Positions 49,365 through 57,591 of a stretch of 64,000 nucleotides of DNA are shown piece by piece (within the stretch, counting starts at the first letter, position 1; every line of letters starts with the position of its first letter). Source of the DNA: Microbacterium lacticum (GTDB lineage: Bacteria > Actinomycetota > Actinomycetes > Actinomycetales > Microbacteriaceae); assembly GCF_006716815.1 (NCBI RefSeq), contig NZ_VFPS01000001.1, positions 124,001 through 188,000 of the forward strand, written 5' to 3'. The translations under genes and the position numbers were made by a program. Below the pieces are notes generated by a model. That model saw only the letters and a program-made list of their open reading frames with translations. It was not told the origin of the DNA and made no database searches.

Positions 49365-50462
49365 TCAGGCGGCGCGGGCGGTGGCGTCGCGCGAGAGCCG
49401 CAGCAGCCCCTGCGTGGCCTCGGTCCCGAGGTCCGCGCCGCGGAGCGCGTCGTCGGCCTCGGCGGCGCTGCGCGAGATGAGCTCCTCGACCCGGTCGAGC
49501 GCGCCCGAATCGCGGATCGTCTGCTGCAGAGCGGTGATCTGGGCGTCGTCGAGCGACGGGTCACCGAGCAGCGCGTCGAAGGCCGCGCGCGCCCCGGCAT
49601 CCAGCGATTCGCGGGTGTAGGCGACGAGCACCGTGCGCTTGCCCTCGCGCAGGTCGTCGCCCGACGGCTTTCCGGTCACGGCGCTGTCGCCGAAGACCCC
49701 GAGCACGTCGTCGCGCAGCTGGAAGGCGAGCCCCAGCGGGTGGCCGAAGGCCGAGAGCGCGCGCGTCTGCGCGGCATCCGCGCCCGCCAGCGCCGCGCCG
49801 AGCAGGAGGGGATGCTGCACGGAGTACCGCGCGGACTTCAGTGACGCGACCCGGAGCGCCCGCTCGGCGTGCGTGTCGTCGGGCGACGTCACGTACGCGG
49901 CCTCCTCGGCGATGTCGAGGAACTGCCCGACCGTCACCTCGCGACGCATCAGCGCGTAGACCTCGCGCGCGGCCGCGGCGTGCTCGGCGGTGCGCAGGCC
50001 CGCCTCGAGCAGATCGTCGCTCCAGGCGACGAGCAGGTCGCCGAGCAGGATCGCGCCCGAGCGGCCGAACGCCGCGGCATCGCCCGCCCAGCCCGCCGCG
50101 CGGTGCGCGGCCTCGAGGGCGCGGTGCGCGGCGGGCCGCCCGCGGCGGGTGTCCGAGTTGTCGATGAGGTCGTCGTGCACGAGCGCCGCCGCGTGGAAGA
50201 TCTCGAGCGCGGCCGCGGCGGCGATGACGTCGTCGCCGGGCACGGCGGGGGAGTCATCGGTCGAGCGCGTCTCGGCGACGGCCTGCCATCCGGCCAGGCA
50301 GAACCGCGCCCGCAGACGCTTCCCGCCGGTCAGCGCATCGGCGCCGGCACGCACGAAACCGGCCGCTTCCGCTCCCTCGGACGCCCACGTCGCGCTCTGG
50401 TCTGTCACGAAGCTAGCCAGTCGCTGGGAAACTGCCTCGATCGGGTCGTCGGAAGCCTGCAC
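49365..50462 (-). CDS. idsA: polyprenyl (geranylgeranyl-type) diphosphate synthase
   Basis: 365 residues. First aspartate-rich motif in VHDDLIDNSDTRRGRPAAHRALE (DDxxD), substrate arginines after it, and second motif LAFQLRDDVLGVFGD, where DDVLG replaces the common DDILD. AGWAGDAAAFGRSGAILLGDLLVAW is typical. It elongates allylic diphosphates with IPP for menaquinone, carotenoid or cell-wall carrier lipids; chain length cannot be read safely. Syntenic with idsA2 (Rv2173). GTG 50462 lies 6 nt from a TAGGCT hexamer, so it is probably leaderless. Convergent with the Rv2175c homologue. Confidence 0.9.
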   Translation of the reverse strand: MQASDDPIEAVSQRLASFVTDQSATWASEGAEAAGFVRAGADALTGGKRLRARFCLAGWQAVAETRSTDDSPAVPGDDVIAAAAALEIFHAAALVHDDLIDNSDTRRGRPAAHRALEAAHRAAGWAGDAAAFGRSGAILLGDLLVAWSDDLLEAGLRTAEHAAAAREVYALMRREVTVGQFLDIAEEAAYVTSPDDTHAERALRVASLKSARYSVQHPLLLGAALAGADAAQTRALSAFGHPLGLAFQLRDDVLGVFGDSAVTGKPSGDDLREGKRTVLVAYTRESLDAGARAAFDALLGDPSLDDAQITALQQTIRDSGALDRVEELISRSAAEADDALRGADLGTEATQGLLRLSRDATARAA

Positions 50463-50468
50463 AGGCCT

Positions 50469-50474
50469 AGCCTA
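50469..50474 (-). promoter_or_regulatory. -10 hexamer TAGGCT of idsA, leaderless start
   Basis: TAGGCT (minus strand) ends 6 nt before GTG 50462. Confidence 0.55.
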
Positions 50475-50491
50475 GTTCTCGGGTGCACGCG

Positions 50492-50497
50492 TAGAAT
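50492..50497 (+). promoter_or_regulatory. -10 hexamer TAGAAT of the DUF3040 gene
   Basis: TAGAAT predicts a start near 50504 and a 37-nt leader containing AGGGGGA 4 nt before ATG 50541. Confidence 0.45.
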
Positions 50498-50540
50498 CGT
50501 GGGCAACGGGACCCGCCCGCTACACCCGTCAGGGGGACGC

Positions 50541-50930
50541 ATGCCGCTGTCAGAACAGGAGCAGCGCCTGCTCGACGAGATGGAACGCCATCTCATGAAC
50601 AAGGACGCCGACGTCGTCAGCGCGCCTCGTGACGGGCAGACGCTCAGCTACCGCAACATCGTGTACGGCACGGTCCTCGTGCTCGTGGGCCTCGGCGGTC
50701 TGATCGTCGGCGTCTCGAGCGGGCTCATCGTCGTGGGCGTGCTCGCCTTCGTCGCCATGGTCGGCGGCGTCGTGCTCGCCGCGACCCCCGCCCGTCGCAG
50801 CGCGGGAGCGACGGATGCCGCGCACGCCGGGCGCACGCCGTCCGCCGGCGCCAAGAAGCAGACCGGCCCGTCGTCGTCGTTCATGGACCGCATGAACGAT
50901 CGATGGGACAAGCGGCAGGGCGAGCGCTGA
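50541..50930 (+). CDS. DUF3040 family membrane protein
   Basis: 129 residues. MPLSEQEQRLLDEMERHLMNKD is the diagnostic DUF3040 start. Two membrane helices follow (IVYGTVLVLVGLGGLIVGVSSG and LIVVGVLAFVAMVGGVVLAAT) and then a basic, Ser/Lys-rich tail ending SFMDRMNDRWDKRQGER. The family is found immediately upstream of mraZ in many actinobacteria (Rv2169c/Rv2168c area) and is thought to be linked to division or envelope, without a proven function. It is followed by a strong terminator, so it is separate from the dcw transcript. Confidence 0.88.
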   Translation: MPLSEQEQRLLDEMERHLMNKDADVVSAPRDGQTLSYRNIVYGTVLVLVGLGGLIVGVSSGLIVVGVLAFVAMVGGVVLAATPARRSAGATDAAHAGRTPSAGAKKQTGPSSSFMDRMNDRWDKRQGER

Positions 50931-50978
50931 TCGAGCGCACCTGACCGCACGCCGTCGGCACGGCGGCTCACACAGAAG

Positions 50979-51005
50979 CACCGACCTTCGGGTCGGTGTT
51001 TTTTT
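50979..51005 (+). terminator. strong intrinsic terminator before mraZ
   Basis: CACCGACC-TTCG-GGTCGGTG is a perfect 8-bp stem with a UUCG tetraloop, followed by seven T residues. Confidence 0.93.
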
Positions 51006-51043
51006 GCGTGCTGGGCGAGGATTCGCGCAGAAACGCATAGTGA

Positions 51044-51068
51044 AGTGGAGGGAAGTGGAGTAAAGTGG
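51044..51068 (+). promoter_or_regulatory. MraZ-box direct repeats upstream of mraZ
   Basis: AGTGG occurs at 51044, 51054 and 51064, an exact 10-bp period, each preceded by A and mostly followed by AG. MraZ is known to bind short direct repeats with this spacing and repress its own operon. A fourth degenerate AGTG is at 51039. Confidence 0.8.
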
Positions 51069-51110
51069 TGCGAACCTGAGGCGGGCCGGAGCGAAGGGGG
51101 GTGGTCGTGG

Positions 51111-51542
51111 ATGCTGCTGGGCACCTACACCCCCAAGCTCGACGACAAGGGACGCGTGATCCTGCCGGCCAAGTTCCGCGCCGATCTCGGTGACGGCGTG
51201 GTCGTCACCCGCGGTCAGGAGCGCTGCCTCTACGTCTTCAGCACGAAGGAGTTCGAGCGGGTCTACGAGAAGATCCGCGAGGCGCCGCTGACCAACAAGC
51301 AGGCGCGCGACTTCCAGCGCATGTTCCTCTCCGGCGCGAGCGACGAGAAGCCCGACAGCCAGAGCCGCATCACCCTGCCGCCGCACCTGCGCGCCTACGC
51401 GAACCTCGGGCGCAAGCTCGTGGTGACCGGTGTCGGCGCGCACGCCGAGATCTGGGACGCAGAGGCGTGGAACGCCTACGCCGACAGCAACGAGGACAGC
51501 TACTCGGACATGGAGCAGGAGGTGATCCCGGGCCTCTTCTGA
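51111..51542 (+). CDS. mraZ: transcriptional regulator MraZ
   Basis: 143 residues with two AbrB-like swapped hairpins: [23 protein letters not shown] and [19 protein letters not shown], each with the DxKGR/DxQxR motif. It forms a ring and binds the repeats just upstream to repress the dcw operon. ATG 51111 is used, with GGGGGG/GTGG purines before it. The gene sits 5' of rsmH as in nearly all bacteria. Confidence 0.95.
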   Translation: MLLGTYTPKLDDKGRVILPAKFRADLGDGVVVTRGQERCLYVFSTKEFERVYEKIREAPLTNKQARDFQRMFLSGASDEKPDSQSRITLPPHLRAYANLGRKLVVTGVGAHAEIWDAEAWNAYADSNEDSYSDMEQEVIPGLF

Positions 51543-51639
51543 CCCGTGACCGTGACTCCCAGCCGCACGCCCTGACACACTTCCCCGGTGCCAGGTCAGG
51601 CGGATGGGGATCAGGGCCACGGGTCACGGCCCCCGCATC

Positions 51640-52599
51640 ATGAGCCACTCCGACATCCACACCCCGGTGATGCTCGAGCGCTGCGTCGAGCTGCTCGCCC
51701 CCGCGCTCGCGCAGCCGGGCGCGGTGCTCGTCGATGCCACCGAAGGCATGGGCGGGCACTCCGAGGCGCTCCTCGAGCGCTTCCCCGACATCCGGCTCAT
51801 CGGCCTCGATCGCGACACCGACGCGCTCCGCATCGCGGGGGAGCGTCTGGCGCGCTTCGGCGACCGGGTCACGCTCGTGCACACCGTGTACGACGGGATC
51901 GCGGACGCCGTGGCATCCGCCGGCGTCTCGCGCATCGACGGCGTGCTGTTCGATCTCGGCGTCTCGTCGCTGCAGCTCGACGAGGCGGCGCGCGGCTTCG
52001 CGTACGCGCAGGACGCGCCGCTCGACATGCGGATGGACCAGACCGCGGGCACGACCGCCGCCGACATCGTCGCGACCTACGGCGAGGGGGACCTGCGCCG
52101 CATCTTCGAGCGCTACGGCGAGGAGAAGCTCGCCGGCCGCTACGCCCGCGCGATCATCGCCGCCCGCGCGGACGCGCCGATCGAGCGCACCGGACGGCTC
52201 GTCGACATCCTGATCGCCGCGACCCCCGCCGCCGTGCAGCGCGAGGGGCGCGGCCACCCCGCGAAGCGGGTGTTCCAGGCGCTGCGCATCGAGGTCAACG
52301 CCGAGCTGGCCGTGCTCGACCGGGCGATCCCCGCCTCGATGGACCTGCTCCGGGTCGGCGGACGGATCGTCGTGATGAGCTACCAGTCACTCGAGGACCG
52401 TCTCGTCAAGCGGGTGTTCGCGGATGCCTCGTCCTCCACCGCCCCGGCGGGGCTGCCCGTGGAGCTGCCCGAGCACGCGCCGCGCTTCCGCCTGCTCGTC
52501 AAAGGCGCCGAGCTCGCCTCCGACGAGGAGAAGGAGCGCAATCCGCGAGCCACCCCGGTGCGCCTGCGCGCCGCCGAACGTGTGAGGGAGGCGGCATGA
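51640..52599 (+). CDS. rsmH: 16S rRNA (cytosine1402-N4)-methyltransferase
   Basis: 319 residues from ATG 51640 ([19 protein letters not shown]), the usual start; an upstream ATG at 51604 is in frame but not conserved-looking. SAM-binding [54 protein letters not shown] and the C-terminal [19 protein letters not shown] are canonical. It methylates C1402 of 16S rRNA. It is 97 nt after mraZ, and its stop overlaps ftsL (ATGA). Confidence 0.94.
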   Translation: MSHSDIHTPVMLERCVELLAPALAQPGAVLVDATEGMGGHSEALLERFPDIRLIGLDRDTDALRIAGERLARFGDRVTLVHTVYDGIADAVASAGVSRIDGVLFDLGVSSLQLDEAARGFAYAQDAPLDMRMDQTAGTTAADIVATYGEGDLRRIFERYGEEKLAGRYARAIIAARADAPIERTGRLVDILIAATPAAVQREGRGHPAKRVFQALRIEVNAELAVLDRAIPASMDLLRVGGRIVVMSYQSLEDRLVKRVFADASSSTAPAGLPVELPEHAPRFRLLVKGAELASDEEKERNPRATPVRLRAAERVREAA

Positions 52600-53210
52600 G
52601 CGTGCCCGCAGAGCTCGACCTGCTGACCGATCACCTCGGCGCGTCCGCGCCGCGGCCGCCCGAGCGGGAGCGGCGCCTCCAGGCGCTGAAACGCCCCGAA
52701 TCGCATCGTCGTCCACGACGCCCGCGGATGCTCTACGGGGTCGTCGCCGTCGCCGGCGCGGTGCTGATCGGCGCCGCGCAGATGGGGCTGTCGATCCTCA
52801 CGACGCAGGCGTCGTACCAGCTCTCCGAACTGACCTCGCAGCAGCGCACGCTCGACTACCAGAAGCAGATGCTCACCGACTCGCTCGCCGGCCTCAGCTC
52901 ACCGCAGTACTTGGCGGCCAACGCATCGGCGCTCGGCATGGTCACCGGTCAGGCGCCCACCTTCCTGCGGTTGAGCGACGCGACGATCATCGGCACCGCC
53001 GCCGGAGCGAGCGGGGCGAGCTCGGTCAACGCCCTCAGCCAGGCGGCGGTGGCGAACGCGCTCGTCGCCGGCGTGCCCCTCGTGTCCGATCCGGCGGCGA
53101 GCATCGGCGCGGGAAAGAGCGTCGCCGACGAGGCGATCGCCGCCTCGGCCGCCGATACATCGACACCCCCCGCCATCGCCGACGGTCTGCCGACCCCCGC
53201 CACACACTGA
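52596..53210 (+). CDS. ftsL: cell division protein FtsL-like
   Basis: 204 residues. Basic cytoplasmic N-terminus ([20 protein letters not shown]), one membrane helix [23 protein letters not shown], then a coiled coil ([30 protein letters not shown]) and NASALGMV, the small-residue motif typical of FtsL C-termini. An additional 70-residue low-complexity Ala/Ser tail extends the protein. It should form the FtsQLB complex. Identification rests on topology and position between rsmH and ftsI. Confidence 0.85.
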   Translation: MSVPAELDLLTDHLGASAPRPPERERRLQALKRPESHRRPRRPRMLYGVVAVAGAVLIGAAQMGLSILTTQASYQLSELTSQQRTLDYQKQMLTDSLAGLSSPQYLAANASALGMVTGQAPTFLRLSDATIIGTAAGASGASSVNALSQAAVANALVAGVPLVSDPAASIGAGKSVADEAIAASAADTSTPPAIADGLPTPATH

Positions 53211-53214
53211 GATC

Positions 53215-55029
53215 ATGACGACCCGCGCCACTCGCAGCCCTCGCCGTCGCTCCGTCGTCGCACTCGCCATCGTGCTGGTGGTCCTCGCCGCCTTCGTCGT
53301 GCGTCTCGTCGACATCCAGGTCGTGAACGCCAACGACCACATCAACGACGCGCAGTCGCTCGCGACCGGCGCGAAGCAGACCCTCTACGGCGCCCGCGGC
53401 GAGATCGTGGACACGAACGGCACGGTGCTGGCCACGAGCACGCTGCTCTACAACGTGCAGATCGACCCCATGCTCGCCGTGCAGGGGATCGCGAAGACCG
53501 ATGCCGACGGCAACGTCGTCAAGGGCGCCGACGGCGAACCGGAGATGATCGGCTGGCCCGACCTCGCCGCGCGCATCGCGGCCGTCACCGGCCAGTCGGC
53601 CGCCGACGTGCAGAAGGTCGCCGACGACGCCGTCGCGGAGAACCCCGAGTCGCGGTTCGCCTACGTGAAGCAGTACGTGTCGACGGAGGAGTACCGGGCA
53701 CTGGCGGACCTCAAGCTGCCGTTCCTGTCGTTCCCCCAGCATCCGTCGCGCACCTACCCCGACGGTGCGGTCGCCGGCAACATCCTCGGCTTCGTCGGGT
53801 CGGACGGCACCCCCCTCGAGGGCCTTGAAGACCTGCAGAACCAGTGCCTCGCCGCCACCGACGGCACCCGCACCTATCAGAGCGGTGCGGACGGGGTCAC
53901 CATCCCCGGCACCGAGGTCGAGACCCCCGCCGTCAACGGCGGCACGCTGAAGCTCACGATCGACACCGACCTGCAGTGGTACCTGCAGCAGCTGATCGCC
54001 GAGGAGACCGCCCATTACCAGGCCGACTGGGGCGGGATCATGGTGATGGAGGTGAAGACGGGCAAGATCCGCGCGATCGCGGAGACCCCCACCGTCGACC
54101 CGAACGACCCCGGCGCCTCGGCCCCCGATGACCGCGGATCGCGCCTGCTGCGCGTCGCGTACGAGCCCGGATCGACGTTCAAGCCGGTGACCGCCGCGAC
54201 CGCGATCGAGCAGGCCGGCCTCACCCCGACCTCGACGGTCGAGGTGCCCGACCGGATCGAGTTCCCCAGCGGGGCCGTCGTCAACGACTCCGAGAGCCAC
54301 CCGACCGAGAACCTGACCCTCACCGGGGGTCTCGTCGAATCGTCCAACGTCGCGATGAGCCAGTTCGGCACGCTCGTGCCCGCCGATGTGCGTCAGGACT
54401 ATCTGCAGCGGTTCGGAGTGGGCGGCGGCGACGCCCTGAACTGGTCGGGATCGCCGACGGCCGGATTCTCGTCCGACTCGAAGGACTGGGACAACCAGAC
54501 CTACTACACGACCACGTTCGGTCAGGCGTTCACGGTGACCCCGACCCAGGTCGTCAGCGTCTTCCAGACGATCGCGAACGGCGGCGTGCGCCTGCCGGCC
54601 AGCCTCGTCGAATCCTGCACCGAGCCCGACGGCACGGTCGTGACTCCCGACGAGCCCGACCCCGTGCAGGTCATCAAGCCCGACACCGCGGCGCAGGTCT
54701 CGCAGATGCTCGAGAACGTCTACGCGCAGGGCACGCTGGCGCAGGACATCAACATCCCCGGCTACCGCCTGGCGGTCAAGACCGGAACGGCGCAGGTGCC
54801 CGATGGTGCCGGCGGCTACAAGGACGGGCTGTACATGACCTCGCTCGCCGGGTTCGCCCCCGCCGACGATCCGCAGTACGTTGTTCTGACGCTGTTCGAT
54901 GAGCCCAAGACCAACCGGATGTCGTCCGCGAACCGGTCCGTCTTCAAGAAGGCCATGATGCAGGTGCTCACCCACTACCGCGTCATGCCGTCGAACTCGG
55001 CGACGCCGCTGCTGCCCGTGATGTATTGA
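53215..55029 (+). CDS. ftsI: division-specific transpeptidase FtsI (PBP3-type)
   Basis: 604 residues. One N-terminal helix SVVALAIVLVVLAAFVVRLVDIQV, the pedestal motif GARGEIVDTNGTVLA, then the penicillin-binding domain: SxxK serine S320 in GSTFKPVTA, SxN S376-S377-N378 in ESSNVAM, KTG K522 in VKTGTAQVP. It cross-links septal peptidoglycan in partnership with FtsW (encoded at 59.1 kb). It starts 4 nt after the ftsL stop, within the same operon. No PASTA repeats at the C-terminus. Confidence 0.95.
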   Translation: MTTRATRSPRRRSVVALAIVLVVLAAFVVRLVDIQVVNANDHINDAQSLATGAKQTLYGARGEIVDTNGTVLATSTLLYNVQIDPMLAVQGIAKTDADGNVVKGADGEPEMIGWPDLAARIAAVTGQSAADVQKVADDAVAENPESRFAYVKQYVSTEEYRALADLKLPFLSFPQHPSRTYPDGAVAGNILGFVGSDGTPLEGLEDLQNQCLAATDGTRTYQSGADGVTIPGTEVETPAVNGGTLKLTIDTDLQWYLQQLIAEETAHYQADWGGIMVMEVKTGKIRAIAETPTVDPNDPGASAPDDRGSRLLRVAYEPGSTFKPVTAATAIEQAGLTPTSTVEVPDRIEFPSGAVVNDSESHPTENLTLTGGLVESSNVAMSQFGTLVPADVRQDYLQRFGVGGGDALNWSGSPTAGFSSDSKDWDNQTYYTTTFGQAFTVTPTQVVSVFQTIANGGVRLPASLVESCTEPDGTVVTPDEPDPVQVIKPDTAAQVSQMLENVYAQGTLAQDINIPGYRLAVKTGTAQVPDGAGGYKDGLYMTSLAGFAPADDPQYVVLTLFDEPKTNRMSSANRSVFKKAMMQVLTHYRVMPSNSATPLLPVMY

Positions 55030-55060
55030 CGCGCCCCGTGCGCGTGAGGAACCCCCAGCC

Positions 55061-56485
55061 ATGATCCGGATGACCCTCTCAGAGATCGCCGACGCCGTCG
55101 GCGGAACCCTTCACCTCGCCCGGGGCGATGGGCCCGAGACGGTCGTCAGCGGCGCCGTCGACACCGACTCCCGGGTGATCGGGACGGGCGACATCTTCGT
55201 CGCCAAGCCCGGCGAGGCCACCGACGGGCACCGTTTCGTCGGCGCCGCCGCCGAGGCGGGCGCTGCGCTCGCGGTCGTCGAGCACCTCGTCGAGACCTCC
55301 GAGGATGCCCCGGTGAGCCAGATCGTCGTCGCAGACGCCGTCGAGGCGCTGGCCGACCTCGCCCGCACCGTCGTCGCGCGCGTGCGCTCCGCCGGGGCGC
55401 TCCGGATCGTCGGGATCACCGGCTCGAACGGCAAGACGACGACCAAGAACCTCCTCGCCCGCATCCTGCAGGACGAGGGCGAGACGATCGCCCCGCGCGG
55501 CTCCTACAACAACGAGGTCGGCGCCCCGCTGACGATGCTGCGCGTCGAGGAGACCACGCGCTACCTGGTGAGCGAGTTCGGGGCATCCGGCCCGGGGGAG
55601 ATCGCGCGCCTCGCGGGTCTCGTCACCCCCGACGTCGGCGTCGTGCTCATGGTGGGTCTCGCCCACGCCGGCGGGTTCGGCGGGGTCGAGGCGACGCAGA
55701 AGGCGAAGACCGAGCTCGTCGAGGCGATCCGCCCGGGCGGGGTCGCCGTGCTCAACGCCGACGATCCGCGCGTCGCCGCGATGGCGTCGGTCGCCGAGGC
55801 GCGAGGCGCCGCCGTGCGCTGGTTCGGCCGCGGACCGAGCGCCGAGATCCGCGCCGAAGACGTCGAGGTCACCGCCTCCGGAACGCGCTGCGTGATCGTC
55901 CGCGGGGCGGAACGGATGCCTCTGCACCTGCGCGTGCTCGGCGAGCACCACGTCATGAACGCCCTCGCCGCGATCGCCGCGGCGGGGGAGCTGGGCGTGT
56001 CGCTTCCGGACGCCGTGGCGCGCCTGGAGACCGTCGAGATCGCCGAGCGCTGGCGCATGCAGCCGCTCGGGTCGGAGCGCGTGCGGATCATCAACGACGC
56101 CTACAACGCGAGCCCCGACTCGATGTCGGCGGCGCTGCGCACCCTCGCGCAGATCACCGAGCCCGGCCAGCGCAAGGTGGCGGTGCTCGGCGCGATGAGC
56201 GAACTGGGCGAGTTCGCCGGCGAAGAGCACGACCGCATCGGTCTGCAGGCGGTGCGGCTGCGCATCGAGCGGATCGTCGTGGTCGGCCGCGACGCGCGCA
56301 GGCTCTATCTCGCCGCCGTCGGCGAAGGATCGTGGGACGGCGAAGCGGTGTTCTTCGAGACCGCCGACGAGGCGTACGAGTACCTCCTCGGTGAGCTGCG
56401 CGACGGCGACCGCGTGCTGGTGAAGTCGTCGAACTCGGCGGGCCTGCGTCATCTGGGCGATCGTCTGGGAGAATCGTTCTCGTGA
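55061..56485 (+). CDS. murF: UDP-N-acetylmuramoyl-tripeptide--D-alanyl-D-alanine ligase
   Basis: 474 residues. Mur ligase ATP loop IVGITGSNGKTTTKNLLARIL, LVSEFGASGPGEIARLAGLVTPDVGVV, HVMNALAAIAAAGELGV, AERWRMQPLG and IINDAYNASPDSMSAALRTL (DAYNANP-type motif of MurF). It adds D-Ala-D-Ala to the muramoyl tripeptide. Note murE is not located between ftsI and murF as in many genomes. The stop overlaps mraY (GTGA). Confidence 0.94.
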   Translation: MIRMTLSEIADAVGGTLHLARGDGPETVVSGAVDTDSRVIGTGDIFVAKPGEATDGHRFVGAAAEAGAALAVVEHLVETSEDAPVSQIVVADAVEALADLARTVVARVRSAGALRIVGITGSNGKTTTKNLLARILQDEGETIAPRGSYNNEVGAPLTMLRVEETTRYLVSEFGASGPGEIARLAGLVTPDVGVVLMVGLAHAGGFGGVEATQKAKTELVEAIRPGGVAVLNADDPRVAAMASVAEARGAAVRWFGRGPSAEIRAEDVEVTASGTRCVIVRGAERMPLHLRVLGEHHVMNALAAIAAAGELGVSLPDAVARLETVEIAERWRMQPLGSERVRIINDAYNASPDSMSAALRTLAQITEPGQRKVAVLGAMSELGEFAGEEHDRIGLQAVRLRIERIVVVGRDARRLYLAAVGEGSWDGEAVFFETADEAYEYLLGELRDGDRVLVKSSNSAGLRHLGDRLGESFS

Positions 56486-57591
56486 GATCCCTGCTGACGG
56501 CCGCCACGATCTCACTCGCCTTCACCCTCTTCCTCACGCCGCTGTTCATCCGGCTGTTCGAGAAGCTCGGGTGGGGGCAGGTGATCCGCACCCCGGAGAA
56601 CGCGCACAACCCGAACCATCAGGCCAAGCGCGGCACGCCCACCATGGGCGGCGTGATCTTCATCATCGGGTCGATCGTCGGCTACCTCGTCGGCACGCTC
56701 ACCGGCGGAGCGCCGCCCTCGATCTCCGGCCTCCTCGTCATCTGGATGATGGTGGGTCTCGGCGCCGTCGGCTTCATCGACGACTACCTGAAGGTGCGCC
56801 AGCAGCGGAGCCTCGGTCTCTCCGGATGGCGCAAGGTCGTCGGCCAGGTGCTCGTCGCGGTGCCGTTCGGCATCGTCGCGCTGAACTTCCCCAACCGGGT
56901 CGCGCAGACCCCGGCATCCCCGTACATCTCGTTCTTCCGCGACATCCCGATGCTGTCGTTCCTCGCGCTCGGCGCGATCATCGGGTCGATCGCCTACCTC
57001 GTGTGGATCTCGTTCCTCTCCGTCGCCTGGTCGAACGCCACGAACCTCACCGACGGTCTCGACGGTCTCGCCACCGGCGCGGGGATCTTCACGATCTCGG
57101 CGTACAGCCTGGTGACCTTCTGGCAGTTCCAGCAGCGCTGCACGTCGGAGGCGCTCGTGGCCGCCTACCAGGCGGCCTGTTACGACACCCGCGACCCCAT
57201 GGACCTCACGATCATCGCGGCGTCGTTCGTCGGCGCGCTCGTCGGCTTCCTGTGGTGGAACGCCCCGAAGGCGAAGATCTTCATGGGCGACGTCGGGTCG
57301 ATGGCGATCGGTGGCGTCATCGTCGCGATGGCGGTGCTCTCGCGCACCGAGATCCTCTCGGCCATCATCGCCGGCGTCTTCATCATCGGCCCCGGCTCGG
57401 TCATCCTGCAGCGCGTGTACTTCAAAGCCACCGGCGGCAAGCGGCTGTTCCTGATGAGTCCGTTCCACCACCACCTCGAGATGCGCGGCTGGCCCGAGAT
57501 CACTATCGTCGTGCGCATGTGGATCATCGCGGGGATGCTCGCCGTCACCGGAGTCGGGCTCTTCTACGTCGAATGGCTGGCCTCGCTGTGA
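56482..57591 (+). CDS. mraY: phospho-N-acetylmuramoyl-pentapeptide-transferase
   Basis: 369 residues, ten transmembrane helices. Catalytic motifs: VGFIDDYLKVRQQRSLGLSGW (DDxxK), ATNLTDGLDGLATGAG (NxxDGxDGL) and MSPFHHHLEMRGWPE (HHHxE). TPTMGGVIFIIGSIVGYLVG is typical of the first helices. It makes lipid I from UDP-MurNAc-pentapeptide and undecaprenyl phosphate. The start GTG 56482 overlaps the murF stop; its stop overlaps the murD GTG. Confidence 0.96.
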   Translation: MRSLLTAATISLAFTLFLTPLFIRLFEKLGWGQVIRTPENAHNPNHQAKRGTPTMGGVIFIIGSIVGYLVGTLTGGAPPSISGLLVIWMMVGLGAVGFIDDYLKVRQQRSLGLSGWRKVVGQVLVAVPFGIVALNFPNRVAQTPASPYISFFRDIPMLSFLALGAIIGSIAYLVWISFLSVAWSNATNLTDGLDGLATGAGIFTISAYSLVTFWQFQQRCTSEALVAAYQAACYDTRDPMDLTIIAASFVGALVGFLWWNAPKAKIFMGDVGSMAIGGVIVAMAVLSRTEILSAIIAGVFIIGPGSVILQRVYFKATGGKRLFLMSPFHHHLEMRGWPEITIVVRMWIIAGMLAVTGVGLFYVEWLASL

